From assembly GCA_019750135.1 (NCBI GenBank), contig JAIEOV010000081.1, forward strand, positions 1-64,000: a DNA stretch of 64,000 bases. Direction: 5' to 3'. A program made the position numbers and the translations under genes. The DNA comes from Reyranella sp. GTDB taxonomy: Bacteria; Pseudomonadota; Alphaproteobacteria; Reyranellales; Reyranellaceae. A model generated the notes under the pieces. That model was not told where the DNA came from, ran no database searches, and worked only from the letters and a program-made list of their open reading frames with translations. The first letter of the stretch is position 1, and each line of letters begins with the position of its first letter. Positions 8,955 to 18,817 of the stretch are shown here, piece after piece.

Positions 8955-10586
8955 CTACGCCGCCGCGAACTTGCCGAATTCCCAGTGCCGGCCAGGCGCG
9001 GCGGCGAACAGCGCCTTGGTGTAGTCGTCGCGCGGTGCACCGAAGACCTGCTCGGCCGAGCCGTACTCGACGACGCGGCCCTTGCTCATCACCGCGACGT
9101 AATCGCAGATCTGGGCGGCGACGCGCAGGTCGTGGGTGATGAACAGCACGGCGAGGTTCAGCCGCGTGCGGATCTCGTCCAGAAGCTCGAGCACCTGCTT
9201 CTGCACCGAGACGTCGAGGGCCGACACCGCCTCGTCGGCGATCAGCAGTTCGGGCTCCATGGCGAGCGCACGGGCGATGCAGATGCGTTGGCGCTGGCCG
9301 CCGGAGAACTGGTGCGGAAAGCGGTCGAGCGAATTGGGATCGAGCCGCACGGTTTCCATCAGCTTGCGCGCGCGGGCCATCGCCTCGTCGCGCTTGATGC
9401 CGAAATTCATCGGCCCCTCGATGATGAACTCGCCCACGGTGATGCGCGGGTTCATCGAGCGATAGGGGTCCTGGAAGACGATCTGCACCTTGCGGCGATG
9501 CGGGCGCAGCTTGCCGGCCGGCATGGTGGCGATCTCGGTGTCGCCCAGGAAGACCTTGCCGTCGGTCGGATCGATCAGGCGGGCGATGCAGCGCGCCACC
9601 GTCGACTTGCCCGAGCCCGATTCGCCCACGATGCCCAGGGTCTCGCCCTTGCGGATGTCGAGGTCGACGTCGACCGCAGCCTTCACCACGCGCGCCTTCT
9701 GGAAGAAGCCGCTGCCCGAGTAGATCTTGCCGAGCTTCTCGGTGCGCAGCACCGTGATGCCGTCCTTGCGCGCGCCGCGGTGCTGCGGATGGATCGACGG
9801 CACCGAAGAGATCAGCATCTTGGTGTAGCCCTGCTCGGGGCGCGACAGGATCTGCTCGGTCGGTCCCATCTCCACCAGCTCGCCCCAGCGCAGCACGGCA
9901 ACGCGATGGGCGATCTCGGCGACGACGCCGAAATCGTGGGTGATGAACAGCACGCCGGTTCCCTGGCCTTCCTGCAGCTCGGCGATCAGCTTCAGGATCT
10001 CGGCCTGGGTGGTGACGTCGAGCGCGGTGGTCGGCTCGTCGGCGATCAGCAGCACCGGATCGAGTACCAGCGCCATGGCGATCATGATGCGCTGGCGCTG
10101 GCCGCCCGAGAGCTGGTGCGGGAAGGAGGCGTAGATGCGCTCGGGCTCGGGCAGCTTCACGCGGTCGAGGATGGCGATGATCTTGGCTTTGCGCTGGCCG
10201 GCTTCGAGCTTGGTGTGGGTGCGCAGCACCTCGTCGATCTGCTCGCCGCAGGTCATGACCGGATTGAGCGCGGTCATCGGCTCCTGGAAGATCATCGACA
10301 TGCGCGTGCAGCGCAGCTCGCGCAGCCGGTCCTCGCTCGCCGACAGGATGTTCTCGCCCTGCAGCAGGATCTCGCCCGAGCTCGGCTTCAGCGCCTTGGC
10401 CAGCAGGCCCATGACGGTGAAGGCGATCACCGACTTGCCCGAGCCAGATTCGCCCACCAGGCAGACGATCTCGCCAGGATTGACGGTGAAGCTCACCTTC
10501 TCCACCGCGTGCTCGCGGTCGGCACCCTTGGGCAGGGTGACCGAGAGGTTGCGGACTTCCAGTACGGGCTTCTTGGCGTCACTCAT
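8955..10586 (-). CDS. Peptide ABC transporter, fused double ATP-binding protein (DppD-DppF type)
   Basis: The 543 residues contain two complete nucleotide-binding domains. The first has Walker A GESGSGKS near residue 40, signature LSGGQRQR and Walker B LLIADEPT. The second has GESGSGKST near residue 325, signature FSGGQRQR and LLIADEAVSALD. Each is followed by the oligopeptide-binding extension typical of the DppD/OppD family. One chain therefore supplies both ATPases of a peptide importer, like GsiA or YejF. It is the last gene of the operon, 13 bases after the second permease. Confidence 0.93.
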   Translation of the reverse strand: MSDAKKPVLEVRNLSVTLPKGADREHAVEKVSFTVNPGEIVCLVGESGSGKSVIAFTVMGLLAKALKPSSGEILLQGENILSASEDRLRELRCTRMSMIFQEPMTALNPVMTCGEQIDEVLRTHTKLEAGQRKAKIIAILDRVKLPEPERIYASFPHQLSGGQRQRIMIAMALVLDPVLLIADEPTTALDVTTQAEILKLIAELQEGQGTGVLFITHDFGVVAEIAHRVAVLRWGELVEMGPTEQILSRPEQGYTKMLISSVPSIHPQHRGARKDGITVLRTEKLGKIYSGSGFFQKARVVKAAVDVDLDIRKGETLGIVGESGSGKSTVARCIARLIDPTDGKVFLGDTEIATMPAGKLRPHRRKVQIVFQDPYRSMNPRITVGEFIIEGPMNFGIKRDEAMARARKLMETVRLDPNSLDRFPHQFSGGQRQRICIARALAMEPELLIADEAVSALDVSVQKQVLELLDEIRTRLNLAVLFITHDLRVAAQICDYVAVMSKGRVVEYGSAEQVFGAPRDDYTKALFAAAPGRHWEFGKFAAA

Positions 10587-10599
10587 CGCGTCACACGCA

Positions 10600-11531
10600 T
10601 CAGACTTTCTTGCTCATCTTTGGATCGAGCGTATCCCTCAAGCCGTCGCCCATGATGTTGATGGCGAGCACGGTGATGGCGAGGAAGATGGCGGGATAGA
10701 AGATGTTGTGCGGGAACACGCGGAACAGCGTGCGGCCCTCGGCCATGATGTTGCCCCAGCTCGGGATCTCCGGCGGGATGCCGATGCCCAGGAACGACAG
10801 GGCGGCCTCGACCAGGATGGCGGCGGCGGCCAGGAACGTGCCTTGCACGATCAGCGGCGCGATGGTGTTGGGCAGGATGTGGCGGAACATCAGCACCCAG
10901 GTCGGCGTGCCGACCGAGATGGCGCCCTCGACATAGGGTTCCTCGCGCACCGTCAGCACGATCGAGCGCACCAGCCGCACGACGCGCGGCACGTCGGGCA
11001 CAACGATGGCGAAGATCACGGTGATCAGGCCGGCGCGCCAGATCGAGACCATGGCGATGGCGAGCAATATGCCCGGAATCGCCATCAGACCGTCCATGAC
11101 GCGCATGATGATGCCGTCGAGCCATCTTATGTAGCCCGAGACCAGGCCGATCACGGTGCCGATGGCGATGGCGATCAGGGCGACGGCGATGCCGACCGCC
11201 AGCGACACGCGCGTGCCGTAGAGCACGCGGCTGTAGACGTCGCGGCCCAGGCTGTCGGTGCCCATGATGGCGACGCGCTTGACCTGCGTGCCGTCATCCA
11301 GGCGCATGGTGATCTCGGTGCCCGGCTTCTTGTTGCGCGCCGCGGGATCGATGCGCGTCGGGTCGACGGTGCCCAGGAAGGGCGCCAGGGCGGCGACTAC
11401 CAGCATGACGAGCAGGATGGCGCCGCCGATGATGACGTTCGGGTTGCGAAGGGCAACAAGCCACAGGCTCTTGCGCTTGGTCGATGCCGCCGCGATGGAG
11501 GCGGAGTCGACGAGGTCTTCTGACGCGACGG

Positions 11532-11535
<4 letters not shown>
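10600..11535 (-). CDS. Peptide ABC transporter permease (DppC type)
   Basis: This is a 311-residue inner-membrane permease. It has an N-terminal transmembrane helix (NVIIGGAILLVMLVVAAL), a periplasmic loop with GTDSLGRDVYSRVLYGTR, which is diagnostic of the DppC/OppC family, and the cytoplasmic EAA loop near VGTPTWVLMFRHILPN. The start is a TTG whose TTGA overlaps the stop of the preceding permease gene, so the two are translationally coupled. It pairs with the DppB-type permease to form the channel. Confidence 0.92.
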
Positions 11536-12473
<938 letters not shown>

Positions 12474-12486
12474 TTTCCCTCTAACT

Positions 12487-12532
12487 GTCACCCTGAGCGG
12501 AACGAAAGATCATCCGCTCCGCTCAGGATGAC
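12487..12532. repeat. Short palindromic intergenic repeat, copy B
   Basis: Arms GTCACCCTGAGCGGA and TCCGCTCAGGATGAC frame a short centre. It is the same family as the element at 7951-8026. It separates the binding-protein gene from the permeases, where such elements often stabilise the upstream transcript and allow more binding protein than permease. Confidence 0.7.
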
Positions 12533-12564
12533 ACCGCGGCCGCGCCTTGGGCACGGCCGCGATG

Positions 12565-14142
12565 TCACTTCTTCTCGATGTTCCACATAACCGGCACCGG
12601 CGCCTTGAGCCAGCCGGTCACATTGGCGCGGGCTGCGCCCGGGCCGTACCACTGGCCGATCCAGCCGTACTGGGCCGTCTCCAGGGCGCGGTCCTGCACC
12701 GCCTTGGCGAGCTGCTTGCCCTTGGCCGGGTCGGTCTCCTTGGCGTAGGCGTCGCGCAGCTTCTCCATTTCCGGATCGGTCGGCCAGCCGAACCACGACT
12801 TGTCTCCCTGGGCGACCATGTACGAGGTCGAGATCGGGTTCAGGATGTCGGCGGCCACCGAGAAGGTGTGGAGGATGTTCCAGCCGCCCTTGTCGGCCGG
12901 ATCCTTCTTGGTGCGGCGCGTGACCAGGGTCTGCCAGTCCATCGACTGCATGTCGACCTTGAAGCCGGCCTGCTCAAGCAGCTGCTTGGTGACCGGCGCG
13001 GTGTTGGTCAGCACCGGCAAGGTGGTCGACTGCATCAGCACGACCGGCGTGCCGTCATAGCCGGCCTCCTTGAGGAGCGCCTTGGCCTTCTCGAAGTCCG
13101 GCTTGACCAGCAGGCCGTTGGGCGCGTCGAAGGCGTTGGGCGTGCCGCAGACGAAGGCCGCCGAGCAGACCTTGTAGTACTCCGGCTCGCCGACCGTCGC
13201 CTTGAGGTAGTCCTCCTGGCGCATCGCCAGCAGCGCGGCCTGGCGGATCTTGGGATTGTCGAACGGCTTCACGACATGGTTGAAGCGGATGATGAACTGG
13301 TGACCCAGCGGGTTCCAGTCGACCAGCTGCACGCTCTTTTCCTTCTTGAGGAGCGGGATCAGGTCGTGCGGCGGCTGCTCGATCAGGTCGATCTCGCCGG
13401 CGACGAGAGCGTTCACCTGCTGCTGCGGGTCGGGCATCTCGATGATCTCGATGCGGTCGACCTTGACGACCTTGCCGCCGGCCAGTCCCGAGGGAGCCTC
13501 CGAACGAGGCTTGTACTTCGGGTTCTTGACGTAGACGTGCTTCTCGCCGGGCTTGGACTCGGCATTGACGTAGATGAAGGGACCCGAGCCGATCTGGCTG
13601 TCGATCTGCTTCATGGCGTCGGTCTCGGCGACCGCCTTGGGCATCATGAACGGCACGTTGGAGCTGGGCTTGCCGAGTGAATCGAGCACCAGGCCGTAGG
13701 GCTCCTTCAGCACCATCTGGAAGGTCTTGTCGTCGACCTTCTTGAACTCCTTGACGAAGTCCATGAGCTTGAGACCCATGGCGTCGCGCTTGCCCCAGCG
13801 CTGGATAGAGGCGATGCAGTCGTCGGAGGTGACGGGCTTGCCGTCGTGCCATTCGAGGCCGTCGCGCAGAGTGAAGGTCCACACCGTCTTGTCGGGCGAC
13901 ACTTCGTACTTGTCGACCATCTGCGGCTTGACCGCGTTGTTCTCGTCCGACGCGAACAGCGTGTCGTAGATGAAATAACCGTGGTTGCGGGTGACGTAGG
14001 CCGTCGTCCAGATCGGATCGAGGATCGTCAAATTGCCGTTCTGAACGAAGCGCAAAACCTTGTTCTGCGCGATGGCCGAGCTGGCGCTTGCCAGGATCGC
14101 ACCGGCGGCCAGCGCCGCGAGAGTGCGTCGCATCATCTTCAT
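12565..14142 (-). CDS. Peptide ABC transporter periplasmic binding protein 1 (family 5)
   Basis: The 525-residue protein has an N-terminal signal peptide (RRTLAALAAGAILASASSAIAQ) and the SBP_bac_5 fold: LDPIWTTAYVTRNHGYFIYDTLF near the N-terminus and the conserved WTFTLRDGLEWHDGKPVTSDD block around residue 95. It would capture peptides or related ligands for the permease genes directly downstream. The ribosome site GGAGGGG precedes ATG 14142. It is about half identical by eye to the next gene, including the GLAGGKVVK and MQSMDWQTLV blocks, so the pair arose by duplication. Confidence 0.92.
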   Translation of the reverse strand: MKMMRRTLAALAAGAILASASSAIAQNKVLRFVQNGNLTILDPIWTTAYVTRNHGYFIYDTLFASDENNAVKPQMVDKYEVSPDKTVWTFTLRDGLEWHDGKPVTSDDCIASIQRWGKRDAMGLKLMDFVKEFKKVDDKTFQMVLKEPYGLVLDSLGKPSSNVPFMMPKAVAETDAMKQIDSQIGSGPFIYVNAESKPGEKHVYVKNPKYKPRSEAPSGLAGGKVVKVDRIEIIEMPDPQQQVNALVAGEIDLIEQPPHDLIPLLKKEKSVQLVDWNPLGHQFIIRFNHVVKPFDNPKIRQAALLAMRQEDYLKATVGEPEYYKVCSAAFVCGTPNAFDAPNGLLVKPDFEKAKALLKEAGYDGTPVVLMQSTTLPVLTNTAPVTKQLLEQAGFKVDMQSMDWQTLVTRRTKKDPADKGGWNILHTFSVAADILNPISTSYMVAQGDKSWFGWPTDPEMEKLRDAYAKETDPAKGKQLAKAVQDRALETAQYGWIGQWYGPGAARANVTGWLKAPVPVMWNIEKK

Positions 14143-14168
14143 AAGTCCCCTCCAGTTTTCTTAAATGA

Positions 14169-14204
14169 CGAGGGAGGCTCGGATCCCCGCTCCGGCCTCC
14201 CTCG
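14169..14204 (-). terminator. Hairpin between the two peptide-binding-protein genes
   Basis: Ten-base arms CGAGGGAGGC and GCCTCCCTCG pair perfectly across a 16-base loop. On the minus strand the stem is followed by TCATTTAAG, a weak U-tract. It may be a partial terminator or an mRNA-stabilising hairpin that sets the ratio of the two binding proteins. Confidence 0.5.
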
Positions 14205-14216
14205 GTACGCTTACGC

Positions 14217-15803
14217 CTACTTCTTGGTGACGTTCCAGAACACAGGCACCGGCGCGGTCAGGTTGCCGTCGACGGTGGTGCGACGGGCGAGCGGTGCATA
14301 CCACTGGCCGACGTTGATGTGCGTCGGGTGATCGACCCAGTACTTCTGAAGGTTCTCGACGATCTCCTTCTGCTTCGCGGGATCGGTCTCCTTGGCAAAC
14401 TGGTCGCGGTACTTCTCGATCGTCTCGTCGCACGGCCAGCCGAACATCGCCTTGTCGCACGCCGCATTGAAGAAGCCGGCCATCACCGGGTTCAGGATGT
14501 CGGCCGCCACCCACGAGGTGAGGAAGGCGTGCCAGCCGCCCTTGTCCGGCGGGTCCTTCTTCACGCGGCGGGCGACCAGCGTCTGCCAGTCCATCGACTG
14601 CATGTCGACCTTGAAGCCGGCGCGCTCGAGGAACGCCTTGGCGACCGGGGCGAGGTTGGTCAGCACCTGCAGGTCGGTCGACTGCATCAGCACGATCGGC
14701 GTGCCGTCGTAGCCCGCCTCGGTCAGCAGCTGCTTGGCCTTGGCCGCGTTGGCGTTCAGAACATCGGCCATGCCGGCGTCGGTTCCGAACGGCGTGCCGC
14801 AGATGAATGGCGCCTTGCAGACCTTGTACCACTGCGGATCGCCGATCGTGGCCTTGAGGAAGTCCTCCTGGCCGAAGGCCACGAACACGGCGTGGCGGAT
14901 CTTGGGGTTGTCGAACGGCTTGGCGGTGCTGTTGAAGCGGAAGGTGTACTGGTTGCCGGTTGGGTTGAAATTCAAGAGCTGAATGTTCTTGTCCTTGGCG
15001 AGCAGCGGCAGCAGGTCGTGGCCCGGCGCCTCGATCATGTCGATCTCGCCGTTCTGGATGGCACCGACCTGGGTCTGCACGTCGGGCATGGTGATCCATT
15101 CGACGCGGTCGAGCTTGACGACCTTGCCGCCGGCCAGGCCCGAGGCGGGCTCGGCGCGCGGCTTGTACTTGGCGTTCTTGACGTAAACGATCTTCTCGCC
15201 GGGCTTCCATTCGTCGGCCTTGAAGATGAACGGGCCCGAACCGATCACGTCCTCGACCTTGATCTGTTGCATCGGGTCGGTTTCGGCGGTCTTCTTCGGC
15301 ATCATGAAGGGCACGTTCGACGACGGCTTGCCGAGCGACTCGAGCACCAGGCCGTACGGCTCCTTCATCTTCATCTTGAAGGTCTTGGCATCGACGACTT
15401 CGAAATCGGCGACCGAGCCCATCATTTTCTGGCCCATCGAATCGCGGGCCGCCCAGCGCTTGATCGAGGCGATGCAGTCCTCGGCGGTGACGGGCGTGCC
15501 GTTCGTCCATTCGAGGCCGTCGCGCAAGGTGAAGGTCCAGGTGAGCTTGTCGGCCGACACGTCGTACTTGTCGACCATCTGCGGCTTCACGGCGAACTTC
15601 TCGTCCATCGCGAAGAGCGTGTCCCACACCATGTAGCCGTGATTGCGCTGGATGTAGGCCGTGGTCCAGATCGGATCGAGGATCTTGACGTCCGAATGCA
15701 TCACCACCTTGAGTGTCTGCGCGCTGGCCGCGGTCATGCCCATCAAGCCAACGACGCTCGCCGCCGAAACGAACGTCGCGATCGACTTCCTGAAATCGAA
15801 CAT
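14217..15803 (-). CDS. Peptide ABC transporter periplasmic binding protein 2 (family 5)
   Basis: This is a paralogue of the preceding binding protein with 528 residues from ATG 15803 (MFDFRKSIAT; a TTG 6 bases upstream is an alternative). The signal peptide ends MTAASAQ. The SBP_bac_5 block WTFTLRDGLEWTNGTPVTAED and the shared GLAGGKVVK and MQSMDWQTLV segments are intact. It is the first gene of the operon, so the transporter probably has two interchangeable ligand receptors. The ligand-contacting loops differ, which suggests different specificity. Confidence 0.9.
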   Translation of the reverse strand: MFDFRKSIATFVSAASVVGLMGMTAASAQTLKVVMHSDVKILDPIWTTAYIQRNHGYMVWDTLFAMDEKFAVKPQMVDKYDVSADKLTWTFTLRDGLEWTNGTPVTAEDCIASIKRWAARDSMGQKMMGSVADFEVVDAKTFKMKMKEPYGLVLESLGKPSSNVPFMMPKKTAETDPMQQIKVEDVIGSGPFIFKADEWKPGEKIVYVKNAKYKPRAEPASGLAGGKVVKLDRVEWITMPDVQTQVGAIQNGEIDMIEAPGHDLLPLLAKDKNIQLLNFNPTGNQYTFRFNSTAKPFDNPKIRHAVFVAFGQEDFLKATIGDPQWYKVCKAPFICGTPFGTDAGMADVLNANAAKAKQLLTEAGYDGTPIVLMQSTDLQVLTNLAPVAKAFLERAGFKVDMQSMDWQTLVARRVKKDPPDKGGWHAFLTSWVAADILNPVMAGFFNAACDKAMFGWPCDETIEKYRDQFAKETDPAKQKEIVENLQKYWVDHPTHINVGQWYAPLARRTTVDGNLTAPVPVFWNVTKK

Positions 15804-15913
15804 AAGCAACCGTCTCCCTATTTCGCGGCCTTCTGTGCAAGAATCGAGCCGCTCGCGGGGACAGTAGCAGTCCCCGACCCCCCTCTGACAAGACGATTCA
15901 GCCTACACGAACC

Positions 15914-16906
15914 TTACGGTCGCGGTCGATTGATCGCCTTTTCCAGCAGTTCCAGCACACCTTCCGAGGCGGCCGTTGCGACAATGTCGCCGAATCCCGC
16001 CCAGGTGCCCTTGGTCGCCGCGAGCGGCACGGGATTGGACTGTTCGAGGTCGCCGACATTGCGGCCGGTCGGGTCCTTGACCAGCCATTTGATGACGAGC
16101 TGGCCCTTCTGATCGTCGATCGCCGTCAGAGTGACGTTGCCGATCACGGTGAAGACGTCGGCGCCCCCGGCGTCGACGATGACGATCTTGCTCGAGCCCA
16201 GGGCGCGGCGCATGCCCGAGTAGAGCTGGCGATTGCCGTCGGACGGCGCGCCGGTGACGGGCGCCACCATGACCTTGACCTGAGCTTCCTGCGCCTGCGG
16301 TTGCGTGGGCTGGATCGAGGGCGGCGGCGGCGCGCCGGACGAGGCGGCCGCCATCGCCGCCGCCGTCACCGGATCGACCGGCGTCTCCATCGGCACGCTC
16401 ATGCCGGCCGCGACCTGGCCGGGCGAGCGCGCCATGAAGGTCGGCGGCTTGCCGATCAGGGTGGCGACGCGAGGGGCGGCCTGCTGGGCGATGCGCGAGA
16501 CCAGCCGCTCGCTCTGCTCGCCGTAGTCCTCCGGCCGCGCGCGCGTGCGGCTGGTCTGCGGATCCTGGTCCTTGGGCTTGCCTTCGATGCGCCAGTCGAT
16601 CTGGATCTCGATGCCGGTCTCGCCGGAATCGCGCGTGCTCATGGTGCCGCCCACCTGGATCGGCGCGTCGGCCGGCTGCACGGTCGCGATGATGCCGTAG
16701 GCCTGCAGTTCCATGGCGAGGGCGGCCGCCACGCGCTGGCCCATCTCCGGCGGCATGTTGCGCGGTGCGCCGATGGCGAGCTCGATCTTGTCGCGCGTCA
16801 GCCGGCGATTGGTCGTCACCGACGAATCGTGCTCGAAGGGCCGCGGCGGCGGTGCACAGGCCGACAGCACGGCGAGAGCCAGCACCACGCCAAGCAGGCG
16901 CCTCAT
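15914..16906 (-). CDS. Predicted lipoprotein of unknown function
   Basis: The product has 330 residues from ATG 16906, beginning MRRLLGVVLALAVLSAC; the lipobox LSAC marks lipid attachment. The mature part has two alpha/beta segments (about 25-130 and 205-325) separated by a proline/alanine/glutamine-rich linker (PPPPSIQPTQPQAQ). Each half has the strand-helix pattern of periplasmic TolB-N or LpoB-like domains, but I do not recognise a family with confidence. It is the last gene of the lgt-midA-pgeF cluster. Confidence 0.75.
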   Translation of the reverse strand: MRRLLGVVLALAVLSACAPPPRPFEHDSSVTTNRRLTRDKIELAIGAPRNMPPEMGQRVAAALAMELQAYGIIATVQPADAPIQVGGTMSTRDSGETGIEIQIDWRIEGKPKDQDPQTSRTRARPEDYGEQSERLVSRIAQQAAPRVATLIGKPPTFMARSPGQVAAGMSVPMETPVDPVTAAAMAAASSGAPPPPSIQPTQPQAQEAQVKVMVAPVTGAPSDGNRQLYSGMRRALGSSKIVIVDAGGADVFTVIGNVTLTAIDDQKGQLVIKWLVKDPTGRNVGDLEQSNPVPLAATKGTWAGFGDIVATAASEGVLELLEKAINRPRP

Positions 16907-16971
16907 AGCATGGCACATGTCGCGATCACGCCGAGCAGGCAACAGAACATCAGGATGATCAGGTAGGGCAC
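16903..16971 (-). CDS. Possible 22-residue hydrophobic peptide
   Basis: A GTG starts one base after the pgeF stop codon. The short frame encodes MPYLIILMFCCLLGVIATCAML, almost entirely a membrane helix. Its TGA overlaps the lipoprotein ATG as ATGA. The double coupling argues for translation, if only as a bridge between the neighbouring genes. The size makes it very uncertain. Confidence 0.3.
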   Translation of the reverse strand: MPYLIILMFCCLLGVIATCAML

Positions 16972-16972
16972 G

Positions 16973-17740
16973 TTATCCCCGGAGCGCCACCGCCGACAGG
17001 CCGCGGCCGTAGTCGCGCACGCCGTTCAGCGTGTTGCGGCGATAGCTGAAGAAATCGTCGGTCGCCGCCAGCGTATCGTGGCCGGTGGCGCAGGCCGTCA
17101 CGCCGGCCAACGCGAACCGCCGCAGGAGATAGCCCGCGAGATCGAACATGAAGTGGCCGGCGCGCTTGGCCGGCCGGAAGAACGCATCGTTGGCCGCGTC
17201 CTGCGCGAGGAATGGCGCGGGGAACTCGGGGCCGACCTCATAGGACGCGCCACCAATGCAGGGGCCGACGGCAGCACGCACGCGCTCGCGCCGAGCGCCC
17301 AGCTTCTCCATGGCGGCAAGGGTGGTGTCGACGACGCCGCCCAGGGCGCCTTTCCAGCCGGCATGCGCGGCGCCGATCACCTGCGCCTCGGGGTCGGCGA
17401 ACAGGACTGGTGCGCAGTCGGCTGCCAGCACGCCGAGAACGACGCCCGGCCGGTCGGTCACCAGCGCATCGCCCTTGGGTGCGCCGGGCGAGGTCCAGCG
17501 CTCGGTGCCGACGGTCAGCACGTCGGTCGAGTGGATCTGGTGCACGGTCAGGAGATCGGTCTCGCCCAGCGCGAACTCGGCGGCGGCGCGGCGGCGGTTC
17601 TCGCGCACATTGTCGGGCTGATCGCCCGAGCCGTAGCCGCAGTTGAGCGAGGAGTAGAGACCTTCGCTCACGCCGCCCTGGCGCGTGAAGAAGCGATGCT
17701 GCACGCCGTCGAGGTCGGCAAGGGTGCGAGCTTGGATCAT
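16973..17740 (-). CDS. pgeF: Peptidoglycan editing factor PgeF / YfiH-type laccase-domain protein
   Basis: The 255-residue protein has the Cu-oxidase_4/YfiH fold: RFFTRQGGVSEG at the N-terminus, QIHSTDV, ADCAPVLFAD, and the strongly conserved GAAHAGWKGALGGVVD. Histidines in the HQIH and AAHAGWKG motifs and the cysteine of ADCAPV form the metal/active site. In E. coli the homologue removes misincorporated serine from peptidoglycan precursors; others are described as polyphenol oxidase or purine-nucleoside enzymes. It follows the MidA-like gene by 3 bases. Confidence 0.9.
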   Translation of the reverse strand: MIQARTLADLDGVQHRFFTRQGGVSEGLYSSLNCGYGSGDQPDNVRENRRRAAAEFALGETDLLTVHQIHSTDVLTVGTERWTSPGAPKGDALVTDRPGVVLGVLAADCAPVLFADPEAQVIGAAHAGWKGALGGVVDTTLAAMEKLGARRERVRAAVGPCIGGASYEVGPEFPAPFLAQDAANDAFFRPAKRAGHFMFDLAGYLLRRFALAGVTACATGHDTLAATDDFFSYRRNTLNGVRDYGRGLSAVALRG

Positions 17741-17743
17741 GTG

Positions 17744-18817
17744 TCAGTCCGAGGGGGTATCCGAAAAACCGGCCGGCGCGGCGCTTCTGTCGTCGCCCAC
17801 GGCCAAAACGCGGAAGAGGGTGCCCATTTGGTCGGGCGCGATCAAGCGAGCCGACGCCGCATCGATGGTCGCGCGCTGGGCCTCGGTGGCGCGGGCTTTC
17901 AGGGCCTTGGCGCGCTCAGCGATGCCCAGTCGCCGCAGGAAGTCGCCCTGGCGCACCGGGCCGAAGGTCGGGCCGCCGGTGGCGCGCGCCAGTGCGGCGA
18001 AATCGACGTGGGCGCTGAGATCGGTCTCGCCCGGCCGGTCGAGGATGTCGGCCCCGCGATGGCCGCGGACGGCCTGCAGCGAGGCGCCGAGCGCGCCGTC
18101 ATGGCCGTAGTCGACGATCAGCGCCCAGCCGGCAAAGCGTTGCAGGCGCTCGCCGATCGCGCTGGCGAGGGCAAGCCCCGCCTCGCAGAGCTCGGCCTGT
18201 GCGCCGACCGGTGCGTCGGGCAGCGCCGACGCAAAGGGAGACACGCCGGGCGCCAGCGCCAGGCGCAGGCTGCCATCGTCGGACAAACCGACCATGCGCT
18301 CGGTCCAGCCACGCGCGGTCTTCTCGAACTGGCGCACGGGCAGGGCGTCGAAGAACTCGTTGGCGACCAGCAGCAATGGCCCTTCGGGCACGTCGTCGAA
18401 GCGGGCGTGCCACGTGGGCTCGTAAGCGGCCAGCGCCGGGCCTTGCAGGGCGCGCAGCTGTTCGTTGATCTCGACGAGATGAAGATCGATGGCGGCATGG
18501 AAGCCCGGCACGCCGCGGGTCGCGCGCAGGGCATCGGCCATCAACGTGCCGCGTCCTGGTCCGAGCTCGACCAGCGTCACGGTCGATGGCCGTCCCATCG
18601 CCAGCCAGCGCTCGGCGAGCCACGCCCCCAAAAGCTCGCCGAACATCTGGGAAATCTCGGGCGCCGTCGTGAAATCGCCGGCGGCGCCGACCGGCAGCGC
18701 CTTGCGATAGTAGCCGAGCCGCGGATGCCCGAGCGCCTCGGCCATGAAGTCGGCGAGCGAGATCGGGCCGGTGAGCGCGATGCGTCGGGCGATCAGCCGG
18801 CCGAGCTCAGTGGTCAC
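17744..18817 (-). CDS. SAM-dependent methyltransferase, MidA/NDUFAF7 (DUF185) family
   Basis: The 357 residues resemble mitochondrial NDUFAF7, which methylates an arginine of complex I subunit NDUFS2. Motifs are ISLADFMAEALGHPRLGYY, GDFTTAPEISQMFGELLG and the SAM-binding loop VELGPGRGTLM, then LVEINEQLR and VANEFFDALPV. The GTG start at 18817 is fixed by its GTGA overlap with the lgt stop; the open frame continues upstream but runs across lgt. The order lgt-midA-pgeF is common in alphaproteobacteria. Confidence 0.9.
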   Translation of the reverse strand: MTTELGRLIARRIALTGPISLADFMAEALGHPRLGYYRKALPVGAAGDFTTAPEISQMFGELLGAWLAERWLAMGRPSTVTLVELGPGRGTLMADALRATRGVPGFHAAIDLHLVEINEQLRALQGPALAAYEPTWHARFDDVPEGPLLLVANEFFDALPVRQFEKTARGWTERMVGLSDDGSLRLALAPGVSPFASALPDAPVGAQAELCEAGLALASAIGERLQRFAGWALIVDYGHDGALGASLQAVRGHRGADILDRPGETDLSAHVDFAALARATGGPTFGPVRQGDFLRRLGIAERAKALKARATEAQRATIDAASARLIAPDQMGTLFRVLAVGDDRSAAPAGFSDTPSD

